Assembly: GCA_023375785.1 (NCBI GenBank) | Contig: SZWC01015030.1 | Span: 13,400 to 39,207 of the forward strand | Reading direction: 5' to 3' | Source of the DNA: Penium margaritaceum | Lineage: Eukaryota > Streptophyta > Zygnematophyceae > Desmidiales > Peniaceae | DNA length: 25,808 nt | In this document: piece after piece, positions 18,874-25,808 of the stretch | How positions within the stretch are numbered: the stretch's first letter is position 1 | Layout of the letters: each line of letters starts with the position of its first letter | The notes under the pieces: model-generated | Seen by the model: the letters and a program-made list of their open reading frames with translations, nothing else | Told to the model about the DNA's origin: nothing | Database searches by the model: none | Made by a program: the position numbers and the translations under genes

Positions 18874-18878
18874 TCTAT

Positions 18879-19210
18879 ATGCAGCGGCCCATCAGCGAAC
18901 AACGTACCAGATGCATCAAATAGCATGCAGCATCGCCTCTTTGTAAGTGTAGAAACGTTGGCTTGCTGGTCTAGTTGTCCCCTCGACAGCAAGCTGACTT
19001 TCAACCGTGAAACATACAAGAAACCAGTCAACCACAACACCCCACTTGGTGCTTGAAGCCCCACGGTTCCCATACCTTCCACAGACAGTACTTCCCCGGA
19101 CCCAGTCTTCACACCCTCAACATTATGCCTGGCGTGTAGTGTCACAAATAGCTGACGATGCGGCAACATATGATGCAAGGCAGCGGTGTCAAACGGCCAT
19201 TCATGCATGG
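18879..19210 (-). pseudogene. Copia aspartic protease, 5' part, split by the insertion
   Basis: The frame from 19208 reads WPFDTAALHHMLPHRQLF, the Copia protease active-site block (W.xDSGAxxHM), here with DTA in the active-site triplet. Then LTGFLYVSRLKVSLLSRGQL (LxxVLYVPxLxxNLLS block) and DASGTLFADGPLH follow, where the insertion breaks it. The remainder continues at 16829. The protease cleaves the Gag-Pol precursor. It is one phase off the Gag frame because of the 17-bp tandem repeat at 19211-19254. Confidence 0.85.
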
Positions 19211-19254
19211 GTAATGCGTGATTGGTGGTAATGCGTGATTGGTGGTAATGCGTG
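19211..19254. repeat. 17-bp tandem repeat, 2.6 copies, at the Copia gag-protease junction
   Basis: The unit GTAATGCGTGATTGGTG occurs at 19211-19227 and 19228-19244, followed by ten bases of a third copy. One extra 17-bp unit is exactly the phase difference between the Gag frame upstream and the protease frame downstream. Confidence 0.85.
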
Positions 19255-20632
19255 TGTGCCCCAACTTCTGACCTGGCGGTTGAGATGTGGCAGTCGGTTC
19301 TGGTGTATGTAGCTTAGTGGGCGCACCCCACCCGGATCCAATTGGCAGCACCATCGGCTGCTGTGACTCTGACATCTCAGCGTACACTCTTTGCGCCCAT
19401 GCTGGAACCGGGGCAGGCGCACTGAAATAAGGAGGCATGAAGTAGGTCCCCTGATATGGTGGTGGAGATGAAGCTGCTGATGGATACATGGGCGGCTGTA
19501 GCTGTGGTGGACCAAACGTTGCCGCCCCAAAGGGTGCCGGCACCCGATGCCCTGCCACAGCCTGAGTCGCCCATGCTGGAGTGTGTAGATGCTGGGCAGG
19601 ATGAGCAAGCAACGGCGGTGGCTGGGCCACTGTTGGTCGTGTCTACAGTGTAGCATGGGTCATGATGCGCTGAAGAGCAGGGCACGCCATCCAGTAGTGA
19701 CCCGGCTGTCCGCAATAGTTGCAGGTCCTGTTCCCTGCTCCCTGACCGTAACCGCGACCCCCGACCCCTTGGCCGCCACGACCTCGTCCGCTTCCCCGGC
19801 CTCCCCTGCCTCCTCATCCCTACTCATGGTGCGCTGGAAGAGTGGTGCATCCTTCCCGATGCGTGAACACACTCGCTTTTGCGCTCTCATTTTCGCGAGC
19901 CTCACCTTTCAGAATGTCTTCGTAGTTGCGTAGCTCCTCAAACACCTCTTCTAAGTCAGTGTTCTCAATATCCGCAACCTTCAGCTTCCGAAGCAATCCG
20001 CTCCAAAAGTCCTTGTATGATTCCCCAAGATACAAAAGGACTGGGTCCAGCCACTCAAAGAGGGTGCAGGCTGCACCGAGACCAAGGATCCGCCGGCGAA
20101 GGTCCATGGCAACATACCAATACTCGGGGGCACCTGGCTTGGGACGAAGATTGCGAAGCTTCTCGCGCAGTGTGATGACCAAAGCCATTCCCTGCTCCTC
20201 TTTTTGCGTGTTCAAGTGTTGCCAGGCCTCGTGTGGTCAAGGCTCCCCGCTGCGAGGGTTGTTAGGGTCCTCTCTTTTGCCTCCAAAGTGGAAGTGATGC
20301 ACTGAGTATTACTGGTCCTCTAGGAGCGCACAGAGCAGGGCGTTGTAGGCTCTAAGGAGCACCTGCGGGTTGGTGTTATCTGGCGGCGGAGCTAGATAAT
20401 AGTTCTCGAGACCATGCTCCGCCGCCCATGACAGGAACACGTCCTTCCATGACAGGAAATCACGTGCGCCCAGCAATGGCGGTGTCAAGTCTTTGTGGGA
20501 AAGGACCTTGCTGAGGTCGTCCCAGGTCATTCCGGTGGAGGTGGCCTCGGCGCCGGCGCCGGTGTTAGCTGCGGCGTTGCCACCCGCCCGCCCCTCCAGC
20601 AAGGATTCTGCTACACTCATGGCTCCTAGCAC
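19255..20632 (-). pseudogene. Copia Gag with CCHC knuckle
   Basis: A single reading phase can be followed from Met at 20632 to the tandem repeat, about 460 codons, with no frameshift but several in-frame stops (20309-20311, one near 20235, 19820-19822, one near 19650). The N-terminus has an Ala/Gly-rich start and LGARDFLSWKDVFLSWAAEHGLENYYL. The core has WYVAMDLRRRILGLG...LYLGESYKDFWSGLLR, then a Gly/Arg-rich linker and the knuckle CNYCGQPGHYWMAC (19682-19723), and a Pro-rich tail before the protease. It would form the particle shell and bind RNA. Confidence 0.88.
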
Positions 20633-21249
20633 CGTGCGTCGGAGCTACTAAAGCGACCTAGCTCTGCCGTCTGGTGGTTTTGCTGTTGAACAGAATTTCA
20701 GCAGCAATTTGCCGGGCCAAATTTGGGCCCAGATTTCTGTCGCGAGCCCGAAGCTTGTTAGGAAACGCAGTTCTTGACCTCAGGATAGCTGGCAGGCCGC
20801 CTTGGACCTGCAAAACCACATTATGGGCAGGGGAACCCCGGCCTGCCCCCTTGATGGATGGAGTGGTGCTTGGAGCTCCCTCTTCTTGCCCTTTTGTCTC
20901 TCAAAATCCGCCCTCTCCCTTTCTCTCCTCCCGCTTCCACACTCTTGGCGCAGCCTAGGATTGGGCTCTAACGTCTCAGGTATCGTGAGTGGCCTGCTAG
21001 CACAGCAGCCGCGTGGATCTACTCCAAGTTCTCCCTCTCCTTGTCTCCTTTCTTACCAACCTCGTCACCACCCTTTCTTCTGCCGCCTCCTTACATGTAG
21101 CGTGGCCTAGGGCTGGGAAAACGATGACCCTAGTGCTTTGTGGGGCCTGCTTTCATGGCGGCCACGCAGATCTACTTCTGCGCGCTACTTGGCCGCCCAT
21201 TATTTTGCCTTGCGCCACATTCACCCGCTGCTTTTTGAAAGCAACCCTA
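20633..21249 (-). other. 5' leader of the Copia element
   Basis: This is the untranslated region between the PBS and the gag start. It has a purine-rich tract on the minus strand (plus-strand pyrimidines at about 20876-20940) and the semi-palindrome GGGCCAAATTTGGGCCC near 20714-20730. It probably carries dimerisation and packaging signals, as leaders do, but I can assign none. No gene seen. Confidence 0.5.
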
Positions 21250-21261
21250 GCTCTGATACTA
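21250..21261 (-). promoter_or_regulatory. Copia primer-binding site (initiator-Met tRNA, one mismatch)
   Basis: The minus strand reads TAGTATCAGAGC directly after the 5' LTR. It differs from TGGTATCAGAGC by one G-to-A change. Confidence 0.85.
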
Positions 21262-21841
21262 TCACAGACTTGCTGCGGTTCCAATGCAACTTCCGGTTTA
21301 GCAAACGGTGATCTATTGAGCACAATAACTCTGAGTTAGTGCACAGCCATAGCGGGGGAGAAGCACAAGTAACAGCTCACAGAGCTGTGACGGGTAGAAG
21401 CTCGCAAGTCGAGCTCCACCTGTTGGCTGGTGAGCAGAGCTCGCGATTCACTTGAACCGGGGCAAATTCCCTCGGAACCCCGAAACCGAGCAGGCAAGGC
21501 CTTGCTTTGCCCGATCCCATCTGACCCATGTAACCATGCCACTGACATATTCTATCTCTACCCTCATACCAAGTTACGTGTCAAAAACAGGTGTGGTAGC
21601 ACAAGACCTAAACTATGTCACCTCTAGCTAAGTCCTAAAAACAATTCTGGCATTGGAAACTAAACATGAGAGGACGTCGCTGAGCTTTGGCAGGAATGAG
21701 CCATGCGAGAAGGATGGAGGCCACCACGCGTGAAGAGCTTGAGGGTTGCGTGCCGTCACGGTGCGTCGCCTCCACTCCTTGCACCAGCATGCCCTGCGCA
21801 CTCACGGCCACACAAGAAATATGTACAGTGAGATATTAACA
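21262..21841 (-). repeat. 5' LTR of the Copia element
   Basis: It is 580 bp and matches 12267-12844, followed on the plus strand by the TGGAG duplication. The hairpin core AGCTCG / CGAGCT (21399-21415) with a five-base loop is shared with the 3' LTR. Confidence 0.92.
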
Positions 21842-21846
21842 TGGAG
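21842..21846. repeat. Target-site duplication of the Copia element (right copy, TGGAG)
   Basis: Identical to 12262-12266. Confidence 0.85.
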
Positions 21847-22165
21847 GGACTGTGGCTCGCGTTGACGTGCACGCGACGGAGGTCCACCTTCAAGTCCTTG
21901 TTGCGACTAATCGCCTACATGCCATGGTTACAGGTGACTGTTCGGTAGCAGTATCAGAGCTTGTCGAGCTACACACGCGCCTCGATGCTGCGAGGCTACG
22001 AGGCAATATGCAGCTTAGAAGTTGGTGGCCATACAACAGGTGAGTGTTTTGGAAGGGGCCCTCAGCGCTTCACCAGTTGCAACTATAGGGGACGACAGCA
22101 GTGACCAGAGGAGTGACCATGGCAAGGACAGTGATGACGATGACAGCGATGACGGCACTGCAGGG
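21847..22165 (+). pseudogene. C-terminal part of the host-element ORF with acidic tail
   Basis: The frame reading ARVDVHATEVHLQVL... is open to a TGA at 22041-22043. It is in phase with 4840-4858 and 12198-12266 when both nested elements are taken out (95 codons including the stop). A frame change near 22018 leads into KLVAIQQVSVLEGALSASP and then an Asp/Ser-rich tail ending at a TGA near 22163-22165. The Leu/Val/Arg pattern (SELVELHTRLDAARLRG) resembles the coiled-coil-like part near 4330-4600. No known domain was recognised; probably the end of the same non-polymerase protein. Confidence 0.5.
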
Positions 22166-22793
22166 TGAGGCTATGTGCCAGCACATCTTACCAGCATCGT
22201 CGTCACCATTACTATTGCTGTGTAGCGTTATGTGGCCATGGGGGAGCCGTGCTCCCTCCTCAGCGATCGTGTTGGGCGTAGTCATCAGCTTTACTCATGC
22301 TGTCAGCCTCTACTACACAATCGGAGTGTTGGTGTACGGTTGACTTGGGTCGAGGTGCTAATGGTTGAGACTCGCACATTTGGTGGGTTGTACCAACGTG
22401 ACAAGGAAAACTAGTATCTTGAAACCACCATCGGTGTTATCGCGTTGTTGAGCTCTGCAGCCCAGGGGGAGTGTTGGTGTTCGTGTGTGGGCTGGACAGG
22501 AGGATTAGTTTGGTTCTGGAACGATGCTCTCGTCAAGGTTATGCTGGTCGAGACCCGCGCACCGGGTGAGCTGTACCGGTGTGACGTGGATACCCATTGC
22601 CTCCATGTGTTATGTTTGATCCATGCATGGTGTGGTCAAGACCCGGGCACTTGGCGGGATGCACCATTGTCACAAGGAGACCTTGTGCTGTTGTATGCTT
22701 GATTGGTGCTCGCCATGATTGGTTTCGCAAGCCATTCTTCCCTGCCTTCGCTCACACATTGTTATGGCGATGATTGTGTCAGCCAGGGGGAGT
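22166..22793 (+). repeat. Region of repeated LTR-start-like motifs and a ~50-bp imperfect module
   Basis: No gene. Purine tract plus TGTTGGTGT-like starts occur at about 22323, 22461-22480 (CAGGGGGAGTGTTGGTGT) and 22783-22801 (CAGGGGGAGTGCTGGTGT). A module resembling GGTCGAGACCC...GG(T)...CTGTACCGGTGTGAC recurs at 22360-22407, 22541-22590, 22626-22677 and, inside the downstream LTR, 22977-23027. This looks like repeated or rearranged polypurine-tract/U3 sequence of the host element. Confidence 0.5.
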
Positions 22794-23572
22794 GCTGGTG
22801 TGTGTGGCGTCCACCCGTCACGAGCGATGGCCATGGTGATTACCGGTATACCCCTTGCTAAGGATATATAGTAGCGGTACAAGAGATTACGAAGACATGG
22901 TGGGCACCCAGAGGATCCCGAGATGTCTTTAGCATCGGCATCTTGGCTGGTGTGACACAGGTGATGTTGGACTCTTCTTGTTGGTCGAGACCCACACAAC
23001 CGGTAGCCTGTACCGGTGCGATGAGGAGACCTGCAAATTTTGTGTGCTTTCCATCATGGAAAGCACACGCGGACGTCTCGGTACTACACTCGTACATTTA
23101 TGAGTGCTCTCAGTGCAATTTAGAGTGCTCTAGAACGTTCTTGGTGGACAGGCTATTTTGGCCATTTTGCTTGTTTTTCTTGCCATTTATGTCTGGATGA
23201 TGTGAACCCACCTCGCATAAGTCCGTTGTGTAGAGGGCATTGTTCTGCACGTTCTGGTGCAAACGGCGAGTGATTTTGACACCTGAGCAATGAGTTACGG
23301 CCAAAACTATGGTTTCAGGACAGTTTGAGCAGGTACAAAAATACCGTCGCCCCTAGCAACTCTAAGCGGCCAGCAACTATTTAGGCTGATTGTTGCTCAG
23401 TTGACACCCCTCTCTACAGCTATATTCAATTTGAACTCCCTGACACTCTGTACGTGTCCCTACACAGACCCTTGCAGTTTCGTGCATGACTTGTGACTGT
23501 CATCACACACTGACTCAGCGCTGACGCTTAGTTAAGTGGCAAGCAGTTAGGAAGGTTCCAGGAAGTTTCTTA
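22794..23572 (+). repeat. Right LTR of the plus-strand host element (LTR2)
   Basis: The 3' part (23466-23572) matches LTR1 897-1003. The start is set at TGCTGGTGTG after the purine run CAGGGGGAG, giving 779 bp against 753 for LTR1, but it could start at one of the earlier similar junctions (22323 or 22470). The end is set by alignment with TTCTGA of LTR1. LINE sequence begins directly after it. Confidence 0.5.
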
Positions 23573-23579
23573 GAAGGAT

Positions 23580-23772
23580 GTGAAGAGGATGAACATTCTC
23601 TCATTAGCATTCTGAGCCTAGGGCGTAGAAGAAAGCAATGCCCTATCATTTCCTCTTCAGCGTAGTATGGACTATCACGTGATCTGTTGGCGCAAAAGTG
23701 GGTACGCCGAGCAACGGGAATGGAGCGGAATAGGATTTTGGTAATGACTTCTTTAAGTTTGAGGTCTAACAA
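23580..23772 (-). pseudogene. LINE C-terminal zinc-finger-like region (zf-RVT type)
   Basis: The frame from 23772 reads LDLKLKEVITKILFRSIPVARRTHFC, then EEEMIGHCFLLRPRLRM. The pattern matches the zf-RVT end of plant LINE proteins (CxxC..EE...HxFxxCP), but the second and last cysteines appear replaced (SPYYAEEE, FLLRPR). The frame runs into LTR2, showing that the LTR element landed in this coding region. Confidence 0.6.
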
Positions 23773-24447
23773 AAAAGACTTATGCTTTGCTAGGATGGAT
23801 CGCCAAGCAAAGGAGGTTTGAGGGAACTCCTCGGCCCAGTTTTTCTTTGTAAGATGGAGTGAATTTGTGGCTGCAGAGTAGGCAATGATGAATTTGATTC
23901 AATGATGGAAAGGAAGAGGAGAATCGATGATTGAGAATTTGTGACCTAGGCGGGAGATTGAGTAGAGTGGCGTTCAGTGATAGGAAGACAGGGGTTAGTT
24001 GTTTTCCCAGTAGGTGTGATGAGTTCGCCCACCAATGAGGGTGGAGAGAAAGGGAGACTCAGTCAATTTCCATGGGAATTGCCGCTTGCATGACTGGCTG
24101 CAGGAGATGAAATGCCATGCGTACTGGCAGACTCGTTAGGTCTTGTTTGGTTACGTACGGGGTATGTGTGAAGATATGTTGGGAGGATGTGCCAGCATGT
24201 TGGTTCCTCCGTTAGGAGAGGGGGAGGGAGTCCTTGACTCGTTCAAGGACATTGGATTGGGCTCTTGATTATGCTAGGGTGGAGTTGAAATGATGTCTCA
24301 AAATTTTAAGTCACAGTCGAGGAGCCACCGTCCATTTCGGCGGAGGCCAAAAGTTTTATCATTCTCCTTGGTTAGAAAATGATTAAAGGCTACATATTCC
24401 TGGAAACTTTTGACAAAAAGAAACCTTGGTGGATTGATGGTTGGTTT

Positions 24448-25337
24448 TTACTGCAAAAATTGCTTAAAGGCATGCTTCCACTTCAATTGTATTGTTGGGA
24501 GTTTGAGGCGAACGATGGACAGGTGCAAGAGGAATAAATGGCCCTTTTTTGGCATGTCATGTGTGAATGTGAGGGTGTATTTCCGATGCGCTTCTCCCCG
24601 TTGTAGAAAGTACATCCATTTGGATGCTTCTGCTTGTATGCTAACTTTGGGCCAATGAACTACAAGGCCACCCTTGGCAGGTGGGCAGATGGCGGTGGCA
24701 AGGAAGTACAGGCAAAGGCCACACGTAATAGTGATGGCTGGGTTGTTTGAGGAGAGAAAATTGAGTGGAAGGGTGTTAACTTGCTGGATGTGGGACTGGG
24801 AGGAGGGGCATACATAGCTATAGTAGAGGAAATTTGAGTTGAGGTAGGCATTAATGGTAATCATTTTGGCAGCTATGAGTGCTTTGGCATTCTGGCAGAA
24901 GGCTACTGATGCTTGCAGGTGGATGATGAGATTCCATGTGTGCTTTGGTTGTTAGTTATGTGTAAACATGTGACCCAAGATGTGTGTAGGAGAATCTGGA
25001 ATGAGGAATGGGAGGTCCTCGGGTAAAGGGGTGTGGACGCCCACCAGTGTGTGGTGTGTCTTCTGATGGTTGGTGCGGAGGCCTCTATATCGAGCACATC
25101 TGCAAAGGACCCGCACAGCTGTTTGGATTCTATTATGAGAGGAGAGTATGAGTGTCGTTTCATCAGCATAGCCAATAAAAGATTTTCTAAGATGTGGGAT
25201 GATAGGAATTCCTTAAATGTGATGACAACACATATCTCCCATAGGCTCCATCGCACAAATGAATTGCAGGGAGGCAAGCGGGTAGCCCTGGCGTACCCTT
25301 GAGTAGAGTGGTGTTTCCTCTTGGAGGTTTCCATCAA
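24448..25337 (-). pseudogene. LINE RT catalytic box and post-RT region
   Basis: One phase gives FIGYADETTLIL (catalytic box at 25159-25170), where the family has (F/Y)ADDxxL. Here the second Asp is Glu. Further on, in other phases, come AAKMITINAYLNSNFLYYSY and NTLPLNFLSSN, then the ...WPKVSIQAEASKWMYFLQRG region, matching the conserved post-RT part of plant LINE ORF2. Frameshifts separate the pieces. The E for D change would impair metal binding, so the copy was probably inactive even apart from the frame breaks. Confidence 0.75.
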
Positions 25338-25666
25338 TGAGGAAACACGTAGTGGCCGTGTGGTGCAAAAGCCTTATCCATTGTATAAACGTGGGAGGAA
25401 TATTTAGGTGTTGTAGTACTGCAAACAGGGAGTCACGGTTGAGGGAGTTATAGGCTTTCTCAAAATCTGCAACAAGAAAACATAGCAAGGAGGATGTGCA
25501 CAAAGACCAGTGGCGCAGATCATAGAGATGAGTGAGGGCATGCTTTATGTTCTGACCTGGGACAAACGGTGTTTGATCCTCATGGATGACATAAGGTAGG
25601 GCCTTGGAGAGGCGAGTTGATAAGAGCTTAGCCAACATCTTATACTTCACATTGAGAAGGGAGCAG
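25213..25666 (-). pseudogene. LINE reverse transcriptase, N-terminal half
   Basis: The frame begins in SLLNVKYKMLAKLLSTRL, the (R)PISLLNxxYK block of L1-type RTs. It continues with VIHEDQTPFVPGQNI (DQxGFxPGRxI block), FLVADFEKAYNSLNRDSLF (first catalytic Asp, DFEKAYD) and GNLQEETPLYSRVRQGYPLAS (GxRQGxPLSP block). It ends at a stop shortly before the catalytic box. Block order and spacing are those of LINE RT; this is a clear identification despite decay. Confidence 0.9.
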
Positions 25667-25808
25667 TGTTGACCCGGGGTTCCAAGGTGACCCTATCACC
25701 GCGGCATCCGCACCGCGATCCACATCGATGCCCCCTCGATGTGCGGTGGTGCCGCTCAACTCTCGGAACTTCAATCATGCAAGCGGCTGACATCTGTCGT
25801 CCCTGATT
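25667..25808. repeat. Possible start of another inserted LTR, with a strong hairpin
   Basis: LINE coding similarity stops at SLLN and the sequence changes character at TGTTGACCCGGGG. It is GC-rich with an inverted repeat CACATCGA / TCGATGTG (25721-25728, 25736-25743), extended outward by CACCG / CGGTG with a five-base bulge. A TG start inside a LINE suggests an LTR edge, but the window ends too soon to find the other end. Confidence 0.3.

Larger units (their letters stand above)
12267..21841 (-). mobile_element. Ty1/Copia LTR retrotransposon, degenerate and interrupted
   Basis: It reads on the minus strand. LTRs lie at 12267-12844 (578 bp) and 21262-21841 (580 bp), flanked by TGGAG, with a PBS abutting the 5' LTR and a polypurine tract beside the 3' LTR. 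The order gag, protease, integrase, RT, RNase H is diagnostic of Ty1/Copia. Its protease is split by a foreign insertion of about 2 kb (16830-18873), and 964 bp at the 3' end (RNase H plus LTR) are present twice around an N at 13488, probably an assembly fault. Without both, the element is about 6.6 kb. Several stops and frameshifts make it non-functional. In element orientation the LTR starts TGTTAA and ends GTGA rather than the usual CA. Confidence 0.95.
23573..25666 (-). mobile_element. L1-like LINE (non-LTR retrotransposon), degenerate fragment
   Basis: The minus strand carries, in order from 25666, the RT, a post-RT region and a C-terminal zinc-finger-like region, as in plant L1-type ORF2. 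Both ends are cut: at the 3' side by LTR2 of the host element, at the 5' side by a sequence starting TGTTGACC at 25667. There is no endonuclease domain in the window and no poly(A) tail. The middle (about 23780-24440) is too decayed for a clean frame. LINEs insert by target-primed reverse transcription in the nucleus. Confidence 0.85.

Noticed and set aside
22360..23027. CRISPR-like array
   Set aside because: The four module copies are imperfect, unevenly spaced and lie in LTR-type sequence of a plant-like genome with no cas genes.
24410..24658. 82-codon plus-strand frame with several cysteines
   Set aside because: It is antisense to the conserved post-RT region of the LINE and its cysteines have no recognisable spacing.

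Overview
The window is transposable-element sequence throughout. I see no rRNA gene, no functional tRNA gene, no CRISPR array, no operon and no convincing single-copy host gene. Two of the LTR elements have primer-binding sites (TGGTATCAGAGC type) complementary to the 3' end of plant initiator-Met tRNA. With a chromodomain Gypsy, Ty1/Copia elements and an L1-like LINE, this points to a nuclear chromosome of a green plant (streptophyte). The species cannot be told from the window. Two single N bases show that this is a draft assembly.

Layout by nesting. (1) The right end (23573-25666, minus strand) is a decayed non-LTR retrotransposon (LINE) with reverse transcriptase and a C-terminal zinc-finger-like region. 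A possible LTR start interrupts it at 25667. (2) Abutting it is a plus-strand LTR element, the 'host element'. It has an LTR at 251-1003, a PBS at 1004, a GCA/CAG-rich leader, a heavily decayed Gag-like ORF (2636-4771) with a CCHC knuckle, a C-terminal remnant at 21847-22165, and a right LTR ending near 23572. The first 141 bases are the tail of a Copia Pol on the plus strand, immediately upstream of the left LTR, so the order there is pol-LTR-PBS.

(3) Two minus-strand LTR retrotransposons sit 64 bp apart inside this host element. One is a chromodomain Ty3/Gypsy element (4859-12192, target-site duplication CAGAG). The other is a Ty1/Copia element (12267-21841, target-site duplication TGGAG). 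Each has gag, protease, reverse transcriptase/RNase H and integrase domains in its family's order, and each is broken by stops and frameshifts. (4) Inside the Copia protease is a plus-strand insertion of about 2 kb (16830-18873), carrying a tRNA-like segment and the Gag/protease fragment of another Copia family.

Two duplications look like assembly faults: 10145-10971 against 10973-11799, and 12524-13487 against 13489-14452. In each, the two near-identical copies meet exactly at the single N. Subtracting them gives an ordinary Gypsy of about 6.5 kb and a Copia of about 8.6 kb (about 6.6 kb without the nested insertion).

The most unusual content is the host element. Its coding region is Gag-like but leads into Ser-rich, acidic and coiled-coil-like sequence with no recognisable polymerase. 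Removing the two nested elements rejoins an open frame across both insertion sites.
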